NCBI GenBank assembly: GCA_026985705.1
Contig: JALSPY010000300.1
Span: forward strand, 1-6,017
Origin: Hydrogenothermaceae bacterium
GTDB taxonomy: Bacteria; Aquificota; Aquificia; Aquificales; Hydrogenothermaceae
Reading direction: 5' to 3'
DNA: 6,017 nt
The notes beneath the pieces were generated by a model. The model searched no databases. It saw only the letters and a list, made by a program, of their open reading frames with translations, and was not told the origin of the DNA. How positions within the stretch are numbered: the stretch's first letter is position 1; every line of letters starts with the position of its first letter. This document shows positions 1-6,017 of this stretch, piece after piece. A program made the translations under genes and the position numbers.

Positions 1-1478
1 ATAGTGATGTGGTAGTTATTCCTTTAAAAAGCACTCCGTATTTAATAACCCAAAATAGGAAAGGTCAAAAAAATGTTCCTTTTGCATTGACCTCGTGGGG
101 TGGATATGCAATTGCAAACTCACTATTAAATGAAAGTTTGTGGGTTTTTGACCCCTTTAAGGTTTTTAAAAAAGTATTTTCCTCGGAAAGATTCCCTATA
201 CCGGATGTAACCACCGAGAATGGAAGAAGAATACTTATAGCCCATATAGATGGGGATGGATTTGCCGAGAGAAGCTGGTTTCGTTCCGATAAAACTACTG
301 GGGAAATTATAAGAGATGAAATATTGAAAAAGTTTCCCATACCTCACACCGTATCCGTTATTGTTGGAGAAATTGCTCCCAATGGGCTTTATCCTAAAAA
401 AGCTAAAAAACTGGAAAAAATAGCTATTTCTATTTTCAAATTGAAAAATGTAGAAAAGGCTAGCCATTCCTATTCCCACCCTTTTACATGGCAACCTGAA
501 ATAGAACCTCCCGATCCCCTATATGGATACCATCTACCCATACCCGGATATAAATGGAACCCTTACCAAGAGATAATAGGTTCCATAGAATTTTTAAATA
601 AGCTATACCCTAAAAAGAAAACTAAAGTATTTCTTTGGACAGGAAACTGTGACCCAAATAAAGAGGAAATTAAACTTACGTATGAGGCTAGAGTATTCAA
701 TCTAAATGGTGGCGATACTACAATTACTAAGGACAAACCATTTTTAAAAAATATTGCCCCTTTGGGGGTTAATTTTGGCCCCTATTATTTCCAGGTTTAT
801 GCACCCAACCAAAATGAGGAAATTTACACCAATGAATGGAAATATCCATTATGGGGTTTTATTAAGGTTCTTCAAACCTTTGAACTTACCGATAAGCCTC
901 GTAGACTTAAACCGGTAGATATTTACTATCATTTTTATTCAGCCCAACGTTTGGTAGCTTTCAACGCTCTAAAATTTGTATACAAAAAGGTTCTAAGTTG
1001 GAATCTTAATCCAATGTTTGTTTCGGATTATGTTAAAAAAGTTTGGGATTTTAGAGATACAGCTATTTTAAAGACTAAGGGTGGTTTTTTTGTTAAAAAT
1101 TCTGGATATTTAAGAACCCTTCGAATACCTAAAAGTTTTGGTTTTATAGATTTAAAACATAGTAAAGGTGTTATAGGTTTTAAAAATTTTGGCGATTTTT
1201 ATTATGTTCATCTAGACAATAGCGGTAATTACTATATTGCTATAGATAATAAACCTACTAACTTCTTCAATTTAATTGAAGCTACTGGAATTGTTGAGAA
1301 CTTTAAAAAGGAAAAAAACTTTATAAGTTTTACTTTAAAATCATATTTACCTATTAAAGGAAGCTTATATACCGGTCCTTGTGAGGTATTTATAAATAAT
1401 AAAACCTATACCGAAAATAAAACAGTAAAATTCTTAGGAGGAAAAACTATTGAAGTTAAAGCGATATGTTCTAATTAA
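1..1478 (+). CDS. pelA: PelA, C-terminal part: Pel polysaccharide deacetylase (5' end outside window)
   Basis: Periplasmic modifying enzyme of Pel biosynthesis; the family removes N-acetyl groups from the polymer and often carries an N-terminal glycoside hydrolase domain, which would lie outside this window. The frame is open to the left edge (bases 3-8 encode Ser-Asp), so the GTG at 9 is not the true start. Counting residues from that GTG: 1-65 is the end of the central domain, with motif PFALTSWGGYA; 66-350 is a CE4-like deacetylase that begins PDVTTENGRR. HIDGDGF (79-85) supplies candidate base and metal residues D81 and D83. SHSYSHPF supplies the H153-x3-H157 metal pair. TGNCDP (211-216) and FNLNGGDTTIT (230-240) follow and fit PelA as I remember it. 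Residues about 365-489 look like a beta-rich C-terminal domain, with C458 and C487 able to form a disulfide. Its last 29 nt overlap the next gene. The family call is secure; presence of the hydrolase domain cannot be judged. Confidence 0.93.
   Translation, partial: SDVVVIPLKSTPYLITQNRKGQKNVPFALTSWGGYAIANSLLNESLWVFDPFKVFKKVFSSERFPIPDVTTENGRRILIAHIDGDGFAERSWFRSDKTTGEIIRDEILKKFPIPHTVSVIVGEIAPNGLYPKKAKKLEKIAISIFKLKNVEKASHSYSHPFTWQPEIEPPDPLYGYHLPIPGYKWNPYQEIIGSIEFLNKLYPKKKTKVFLWTGNCDPNKEEIKLTYEARVFNLNGGDTTITKDKPFLKNIAPLGVNFGPYYFQVYAPNQNEEIYTNEWKYPLWGFIKVLQTFELTDKPRRLKPVDIYYHFYSAQRLVAFNALKFVYKKVLSWNLNPMFVSDYVKKVWDFRDTAILKTKGGFFVKNSGYLRTLRIPKSFGFIDLKHSKGVIGFKNFGDFYYVHLDNSGNYYIAIDNKPTNFFNLIEATGIVENFKKEKNFISFTLKSYLPIKGSLYTGPCEVFINNKTYTENKTVKFLGGKTIEVKAICSN
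1436..1441 (+). promoter_or_regulatory. Ribosome binding site fixing a TTG start
   Basis: A perfect AGGAGG lies inside the 3' end of pelA, 8 nt before the TTG at 1450. No ATG or GTG occurs in frame before the predicted membrane helix, so this site decides the start of the next gene. Confidence 0.85.
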
Positions 1479-2508
1479 AAGTTTTTCCCTTTTTGAAATA
1501 GCTGCCTTTACTATACTAATAGTAATTTTACTTATTATTTTATTTCCTGGAAATTATTTAAATTCCTTTTTAAAAGAACCAGATACGCGTAATTTAAACT
1601 TGCAGATTAAATATTTGGAGTATTTAATACATAAAAATCCTAGATTTGAGTATTTTAAAACTTTAATATACGATTATTCCATTTCAGGAAAACCTTTAAA
1701 AGCTTTGAAACTTTTAAGTACTTTGGAAAAAAAATATCCTAACAACGTTAAAGGTGTTAATTATTTAATTTTTAAATATAGGATTTTGAAAAATATCTAT
1801 TTCTCCTTAAAAAGGAACTCCATAAAGGAGCAAATAAAGGAAAATATTAAACAAACACTGCAGATCTTATTGGTAAAAGCAGGAAAATCCACAGATATTT
1901 TAAAGTTTATTTATTCTCAAAGTATGGAGTTTAACTTTATAAATATAGCATATAATGTTGCCAATAAATTGGCCTTATTAACAAAAAATCCTGTATGGGT
2001 TAAAAGAGCTATATTATTGGCGGTAAGTGTAAAATCACTATCTCAACGAACCCTAAATACTTTGCTTAATTTGACTAACCCTAAAAAATTGGATGTTGAA
2101 ACATTAGAGATAATTGTAAATTACCTTTTTTATGTAGTTAAAGATTATAAGAATACCTACAAAATTCTGAAAGCTTACTTAGGGAAAGATAATACTTTAC
2201 CACAGAATATAAAAAATATCTATTTATATCTTCTTGTTTACAACGACAAGATATTTGAAATTCAAGAACTAATTGGAAATACCTTTAAAAAGGATAATAG
2301 AAAAAGGTTAATTAAATTGGCTATTCAATATGCGTTTGCGATGAAAAAGTTGAATTTAGCTAAAAAACTAATAGATGAATACGCTTTAGCCTTTCCCAAC
2401 GATTACGCGTATATTACCTTTGTTCTAAAATCTTCCTTAGCTACAGGAGACCCATTCTTTGCTAGAAGAATAGCGTTGAAAATTATGAGGGTTTTGAACA
2501 ATGAATAA
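1450..2508 (+). CDS. Membrane-anchored TPR protein, probable N-terminal half of PelB
   Basis: A 352-residue protein starting at TTG behind a perfect AGGAGG. The N-terminus is basic (K2, K4, R5, K10), followed by one hydrophobic helix at about residues 15-32 and then LFPGNYL. There is no lipobox or clear signal-peptidase site, so it is probably an uncleaved inner-membrane anchor with the rest in the periplasm. The remainder is helical and degenerate TPR-like, for example residues 50-96 (paired helices with the SGKPLKALKLL turn) and 296-345. A single anchor, an LFP motif and immediate TPRs resemble the start of full-length PelB. Together with the next gene it totals 1,260 residues, close to the roughly 1,200 of Pseudomonas PelB. 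Alternative: a displaced PelE, which also has TPRs but usually two N-terminal membrane helices. It overlaps pelA by 29 nt and the next gene by 8 nt, implying coupled translation. The TPR membrane-protein assignment is firm; the PelB-half assignment is inference. Confidence 0.7.
   Translation: MKLKRYVLIKSFSLFEIAAFTILIVILLIILFPGNYLNSFLKEPDTRNLNLQIKYLEYLIHKNPRFEYFKTLIYDYSISGKPLKALKLLSTLEKKYPNNVKGVNYLIFKYRILKNIYFSLKRNSIKEQIKENIKQTLQILLVKAGKSTDILKFIYSQSMEFNFINIAYNVANKLALLTKNPVWVKRAILLAVSVKSLSQRTLNTLLNLTNPKKLDVETLEIIVNYLFYVVKDYKNTYKILKAYLGKDNTLPQNIKNIYLYLLVYNDKIFEIQELIGNTFKKDNRKRLIKLAIQYAFAMKKLNLAKKLIDEYALAFPNDYAYITFVLKSSLATGDPFFARRIALKIMRVLNNE
2487..2491 (+). promoter_or_regulatory. Ribosome binding site for the PelB barrel gene
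   Basis: GAGGG sits 9 nt before the ATG at 2501, inside the 3' end of the preceding gene. It supports a genuine separate start for the second PelB-like chain. Confidence 0.65.
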
Positions 2509-5227
2509 GAAAAATATTGTATTATATCTATTAATTTTCCCTATTTTTTTTGTAAATTTTGCTAATTCAAACATTTCGACAACAAAAAGTAAATTTCATA
2601 CAAAAAATCAGGCTTTAAACGAAGTTTTTAAATTGATGTTACAAAGTTTTTTAGGAGCTAAAGATTTAAAAAATGCACTTAAAGTGGTCCAAGATGCGAT
2701 ATCTAAGTTTCCTAAAAACTCCTATTGGTGGAATAAATATATACAAATTCTCATATGGTCTGGAAATTACCCAGAAGCTTTAAAAGTGGCTTTAGAAGCC
2801 TACAAATCAACAAACAATAGGAAATTTCTCATTAAAGCTTTTAATTTAGCTTGGGCTTTAAGACGGTGGGATTTAGCAGTAAATCTTCTTGATAAATACA
2901 AATTAGATATACCCTTCAAGAAAAGAGTTGCTTTATATTACAATGCTGGCAGAATTTTTAAACTTATAGAAGCTTTGGAACAAAAAAAAGATAAGTACTC
3001 TTTAGAACAACTTATATATATATACTATGCTTTGGGAGAATTAAACAAAGCTTTGTATTATGCCAATTTAGCTTTAAAAAAATATAAAAATTCCCTAAAA
3101 TTTATAACTTTAAAAGCTGAAATTTTAATAGCCCAAAAAAAATTTTATAAAGCCTATAATCTTTTAAGGAAATATCAATCTTTAGCAAAGAATAAGAATA
3201 CAGATTTTTGGAAATTGCTATCCGATGTTTCTTGGTTAATAGGAGACTATAAAACTTCGACTTTGGCCTCTCTAAAATTAATAAAAACAGGAAAAGCTCG
3301 AGAAGAGGATTTTTACCGCGTTCTATTTTCAGGTGAGGATGTTCCAAACTATATAAATATTGCATTAAAAGCTTGGAGGTTTACAAGAAAAAAAGAATTT
3401 TTGATAGCCGCTATAAACTATGCATATTCAAAAAACAACTGGAGTATTTTAAAAAATCTCTTTCAAAAATATACCTTTCTAAAGAAAAGAAAGGATATCT
3501 TTTATATTTATGTAGAAACTTTATTGCATATTGGAAACAAGCAACTGGCTTATAAAATATTGGAGGATAATTTAAATAAATTCTTTTCTAAAGACTTATT
3601 CAACCTATATATAACTCACTTAATAAGGGAAAGAAAATTAAAACAGCTAGAAGCTGCTTTACAGAAATTTAAAAGATATCAATGTAAAGCGTCCTATACA
3701 TTTATTTACGCTTATTTAGCTTCCCAGAATGGGCAAAAAGCATGGAAAGTATATACTACCTGTGGAGTAAATAAACCTATTCTGAAGGCGGATATCCTTT
3801 ACCTTTTAGGTAAGAAAAGAGAATCTAACTTTATTAAGTATAAAGTATTCTTAACCCTTTTAGGTAAGTTAAAACAAGAACCTTCAATTTTTAAGAATCA
3901 AGATTTTCTTAACGACTTTCTCTATGTTTCTATTAATTTTCTGCCTAGAAGCACCTATGAAAAACTCCTTTTTAAAGCAAGGAAATTTCTTCCACCCGAA
4001 GTGTGGAGAAACTTATATCTAAACTTTCTTTTTAAGGAGAGCGAGTATCAATTAATTAATTATTTGGTGAATATACAAGGTTTCCATTTGGAACCTTGGA
4101 TGGAATTAAGTTTATACTCCTATGAAAGGAATTTATTAAAACTCGATAAAACCTTAAGGAAATACAAAGGATTTTTACCTTACAGTGATACTATAAATGC
4201 GTTAAATACCTTAAAAAGGTATAAGCAAGCTTATTGGTACGCCTATGAAGGTCTCAAAAAGAATCCTTTTAATTATGATATTTATACACAGTTTGTTGAT
4301 ACTATATCTCAAATTTCTAATTATATTACCACCTCTTTACAAGTTTCCTTTCAGGAAGGGTATGGGGAGTTAAATTTAAATAGTGAACTCTTTTATAGGA
4401 ATTTTCTCAAAGGATACAATATAACAACACAATTATCTGTATATTCTCCTACCTATTCTTCAAAAGAAACGGTTATTGCTCCCCCAAGAGTAATTTGGGT
4501 TCTATCCTCCTTAGAGAAATCTTATAACCATTTTAAACTACAGTTATATTTCTCTTTACTTAAGAATTTGCAAACAAATTTAGGTGGAGGTTTTAAAATA
4601 TCCCTGCTTCCATTATCAAAGTTCCAATTAAATTTAGAAGGATTTTACAATTATCATAGCACAGATACTCTATACCTACATTTAGGTGGTATAAAAGATT
4701 ATACACAACTTTCTTTAACTTATAAGCCACTTCCTCGTATAAATTTAAATATGTCCTTAACAGAGAATATATTCTATTCAACAGATAGAAAATATCTAGG
4801 TTATCAGTTGCTATCAGAAATATCGCTATTATATAGGTATAGAATAAGTTTTCCCAAAATTAACTTTAAATTTTATATGCAAAATAGCAAAGCGCATACA
4901 ACAAACAATAAAGGTTCTATAAAGGATATATTACCTGATATTGGAACTATAACGGTTCCTCAAACTTACAATTCCTTTGGTGGAGAATTTATTTTTGGAG
5001 AAGAAATTGGAACTTTCTCCGGTAGGAAATGGAAGCCTTTTGCCAGCTTAGGTTTAAGCTATAACAATCGTTACGGAACACTTTCTAGTCTCACATTGGG
5101 AGTTAACAGAGGAATTTTCTACAATAATAGAGGCAATATAGTTTTAAAATTCCATATAGAGAAAAATCCAATAAAGAATCAAGGGACTTATATGAATTTC
5201 AATATTGGATATAATTACAATTTCTAA
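2501..5227 (+). CDS. pelB: PelB-like outer-membrane exporter: TPR scaffold plus C-terminal beta-barrel
   Basis: Carries Pel polymer across the outer membrane; in the family the periplasmic TPRs bind PelA and the barrel is the pore. The 908 residues begin with a signal peptide: basic KK at 3-4, hydrophobic core about 6-20, likely cleavage after ANS near 23. Residues about 35-600 are degenerate TPR helices, clearest at 77-133, 171-226, 236-261, 300-358 and 565-600. Residues 98-133 and 289-324 are alike (about 14 identities in 36, no gaps). Residues about 607-908 are alternating polar/hydrophobic strands rich in Tyr, Gly and Asn. The chain ends in NIGYNYNF, a typical last strand with terminal Phe recognised by the BAM machinery. 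A barrel of about 300 residues fits the 16-strand PelB pore. Only two cysteines, C395 and C421, both in the TPR region. Shorter than the usual ~1,200 residues; the missing N-terminal part appears to be the preceding gene. pelC follows after 25 nt. Confidence 0.88.
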   Translation: MNKKNIVLYLLIFPIFFVNFANSNISTTKSKFHTKNQALNEVFKLMLQSFLGAKDLKNALKVVQDAISKFPKNSYWWNKYIQILIWSGNYPEALKVALEAYKSTNNRKFLIKAFNLAWALRRWDLAVNLLDKYKLDIPFKKRVALYYNAGRIFKLIEALEQKKDKYSLEQLIYIYYALGELNKALYYANLALKKYKNSLKFITLKAEILIAQKKFYKAYNLLRKYQSLAKNKNTDFWKLLSDVSWLIGDYKTSTLASLKLIKTGKAREEDFYRVLFSGEDVPNYINIALKAWRFTRKKEFLIAAINYAYSKNNWSILKNLFQKYTFLKKRKDIFYIYVETLLHIGNKQLAYKILEDNLNKFFSKDLFNLYITHLIRERKLKQLEAALQKFKRYQCKASYTFIYAYLASQNGQKAWKVYTTCGVNKPILKADILYLLGKKRESNFIKYKVFLTLLGKLKQEPSIFKNQDFLNDFLYVSINFLPRSTYEKLLFKARKFLPPEVWRNLYLNFLFKESEYQLINYLVNIQGFHLEPWMELSLYSYERNLLKLDKTLRKYKGFLPYSDTINALNTLKRYKQAYWYAYEGLKKNPFNYDIYTQFVDTISQISNYITTSLQVSFQEGYGELNLNSELFYRNFLKGYNITTQLSVYSPTYSSKETVIAPPRVIWVLSSLEKSYNHFKLQLYFSLLKNLQTNLGGGFKISLLPLSKFQLNLEGFYNYHSTDTLYLHLGGIKDYTQLSLTYKPLPRINLNMSLTENIFYSTDRKYLGYQLLSEISLLYRYRISFPKINFKFYMQNSKAHTTNNKGSIKDILPDIGTITVPQTYNSFGGEFIFGEEIGTFSGRKWKPFASLGLSYNNRYGTLSSLTLGVNRGIFYNNRGNIVLKFHIEKNPIKNQGTYMNFNIGYNYNF

Positions 5228-5240
5228 TTTATTTTCTTAA

Positions 5241-5248
5241 AAGGAGGT
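5241..5248 (+). promoter_or_regulatory. Strong ribosome binding site of pelC
   Basis: AAGGAGGT lies 4 nt before the ATG at 5253, within the only intergenic gap of the window (5228-5252). It is a near-perfect match to the anti-Shine-Dalgarno, suggesting high PelC output. This would suit a protein that acts as an oligomeric ring against a single PelB barrel. Confidence 0.8.
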
Positions 5249-5252
5249 AGAA

Positions 5253-5762
5253 ATGTTCAAAAAATTAATAATATATTTGGGTTTAGTTTTATTTTTATTT
5301 TCCTGTGGAAAGGTTATTGATAAAGGTAATTTTCATTTAAACAAATCTAGTTCTTATGTTATACTTCCTTTTATAAATTATACGGATACTCCTTTGGCAG
5401 GATATAGGGTTGCTTCCATTTTTGGAGCTTTGTTAAAGGCTAATGGTTTTAAGGTTAATAATAAACCTCTTTTAAATATTAGCAATATTTATTCTTTGGA
5501 TAAAATTTCGAAAGAAGATATTGATAAATATGTTCAACAATATAGGTCTAAAGTAAGGTATATTATTACAGGTGCTGTGAATGAGTTTTCCTATAAAATA
5601 GGAATTGACAGTGAACCTGCAGTTAGTGTCTCTATCTATCTAATAGATGCAAAAACAGGGCAAATTATTAATGCTGCAACCCTCTCCGCGGATGGTAGTT
5701 CTTATGATTCTTTATCAACTTTGACTCAATCTTTGTTGAGAAAGGTTATAACCAATGGTTGA
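5253..5762 (+). CDS. pelC: PelC, outer-membrane lipoprotein of Pel export
   Basis: A 169-residue lipoprotein, near the 172 of P. aeruginosa PelC. In the family PelC forms a ring of twelve subunits under the PelB barrel, whose acidic surface guides the cationic polymer into the pore. The signal peptide has basic KK at 3-4, a hydrophobic stretch 5-16 and lipobox LFSC with the lipidated cysteine at C18. Position +2 is Gly rather than Asp, consistent with Lol sorting to the outer membrane. Family hallmarks are YVILPFINYTDTPLAGYR (35-52) and YKIGIDSEPAVSV (114-126), followed by the YLIDAKTG turn (129-136) in a compact alpha/beta fold. It contains no tryptophan at all, which is odd if the membrane-facing Trp of the Pseudomonas protein is a general feature. 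It lies between pelB and pelD, overlapping pelD by 8 nt. Confidence 0.93.
   Translation: MFKKLIIYLGLVLFLFSCGKVIDKGNFHLNKSSSYVILPFINYTDTPLAGYRVASIFGALLKANGFKVNNKPLLNISNIYSLDKISKEDIDKYVQQYRSKVRYIITGAVNEFSYKIGIDSEPAVSVSIYLIDAKTGQIINAATLSADGSSYDSLSTLTQSLLRKVITNG
5741..5745 (+). promoter_or_regulatory. Ribosome binding site of pelD
   Basis: AAAGG lies 9 nt before the ATG at 5755, inside the end of pelC. It is weaker than the pelC site, so pelD translation probably depends on ribosomes finishing pelC. Confidence 0.5.
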
Positions 5763-6017
5763 TTTGAAAAGATTTCTAAAATACAGGTTTTTGGAAATTT
5801 TTATATTTTTTCTTATTTATATTTTTATTGGTTATTTTCTAAATAAAAATGACCCGTTGCTACTTAATTTAAAATTTTCCCCTTTAATTCTTCTATTACT
5901 TCTTATAACTTTATTTTATGGTCTTATAGAGGGTGTATTTTTATGGACTTTTTCGATTTTCACTGAATTTTGGCTTTATAAACATCTACCTATTTTTGAG
6001 AATTTATGGTTTTTATT
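5755..6017 (+). CDS. pelD: PelD, N-terminal membrane domain (3' end outside window)
   Basis: The first 87 codons of an ATG-started gene overlapping the end of pelC by 8 nt; the frame is open to the right edge. The visible part is almost all membrane: helix 1 about residues 12-29, a short loop with NKNDPLLLNLKFSP (30-43), helix 2 about 44-57, then helix 3 about 58-75. The DPL...F.P...L..FYGLIEG pattern around 33-60 matches my recollection of the PelD membrane domain. Full-length PelD (about 450 residues) continues with a GAF and a degenerate GGDEF domain that binds cyclic di-GMP through its inhibitory-site motif and switches on polymer synthesis; none of that can be seen here. The assignment leans on position after pelC as well as on the motif. 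An unrelated polytopic membrane protein is the alternative. Confidence 0.78.
   Translation, partial: MVDLKRFLKYRFLEIFIFFLIYIFIGYFLNKNDPLLLNLKFSPLILLLLLITLFYGLIEGVFLWTFSIFTEFWLYKHLPIFENLWFL

Noticed and set aside
9..11. GTG as the start codon of the first gene
   Set aside because: The frame is open to the window edge and the protein starts in the middle of a conserved PelA domain with no signal peptide, so the gene begins upstream.
65..494. Two overlapping minus-strand open frames opposite pelA
   Set aside because: They are antisense to the conserved deacetylase coding region, have no family motifs and no ribosome binding site; they are shadows.
181..540. Higher GC in the first third of pelA than in its 3' end as a sign of transfer or fusion
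   Set aside because: The richer stretch encodes the conserved deacetylase core, heavy in Gly, Pro, Asp and His; the 3' part encodes a less conserved Lys/Asn/Phe-rich domain. Protein constraint explains it.
2544..2551. Run of eight T in the signal peptide of PelB as a phase-variation switch
   Set aside because: Eight-base A or T runs occur at several other places (1727-1734, 2982-2989, 3135-3142), so this is background composition rather than a contingency locus.
3102..3555. Short open frames on both strands inside pelB
   Set aside because: They arise from AT-rich TPR coding sequence in other frames; low-complexity Lys/Leu/Tyr proteins without start signals.
4207..4221. Short perfect inverted repeats such as TACCTT-AAA-AAGGTA, also at 1804-1816, as terminators or operators
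   Set aside because: They lie inside coding sequence, have stems of only 5-6 pairs, lack a following T-run, and are expected by chance in DNA this AT-rich.
4593..4781. Minus-strand open frame opposite the PelB barrel
   Set aside because: Antisense to well-formed beta-strand coding sequence, with no supporting signal.
5228..5252. Promoter or terminator between pelB and pelC
   Set aside because: The 25-nt gap holds only the ribosome binding site; no hairpin or -35/-10 pair fits.

Overview
The window is the 5' and middle part of a Pel exopolysaccharide operon. All genes read left to right: the 3' end of pelA, a membrane-anchored TPR gene that looks like the front half of pelB, a second gene with the rest of PelB (TPRs plus outer-membrane beta-barrel), pelC, and the beginning of pelD. 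Both window edges fall inside genes, so the start of pelA and most of pelD, with any pelE, pelF or pelG, lie outside. Names rest on remembered family motifs and on gene order; no database search was run.

Organism: the DNA is very AT-rich (roughly 30% GC judged by eye). Proteins are rich in Lys, Ile, Asn and Phe, arginine is mostly AGA/AGG, and isoleucine is often ATA. An outer-membrane barrel, an outer-membrane-type lipoprotein and strong AGGAGG ribosome binding sites show a Gram-negative (diderm) bacterium. The codon and residue bias would suit a thermophilic deep-branching group such as Aquificota or Thermodesulfobacteriota, but that is only a guess.

Layout: 1-1478 PelA C-terminal region (end of the central domain, deacetylase, C-terminal beta domain); 1450-2508 inner-membrane-anchored TPR protein with a TTG start, overlapping pelA by 29 nt; 2501-5227 PelB-like secretin with its own signal peptide, overlapping the previous gene by 8 nt; a 25-nt gap; 5253-5762 PelC lipoprotein; 5755 to the edge PelD membrane domain, overlapping pelC by 8 nt. 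No promoter, terminator, RNA gene, mobile element or CRISPR was seen. Genes are so tightly packed that the block is surely one transcript with coupled translation.

How the parts work together (family knowledge): PelD, in the inner membrane, senses cyclic di-GMP and activates synthesis by the PelDEFG complex. PelA in the periplasm deacetylates the emerging polymer while docked on the PelB TPRs. PelC forms a ring at the inner face of the outer membrane that funnels polymer into the PelB barrel. The main unusual point is that PelB, normally one chain of about 1,200 residues, appears to be divided into two secreted proteins.
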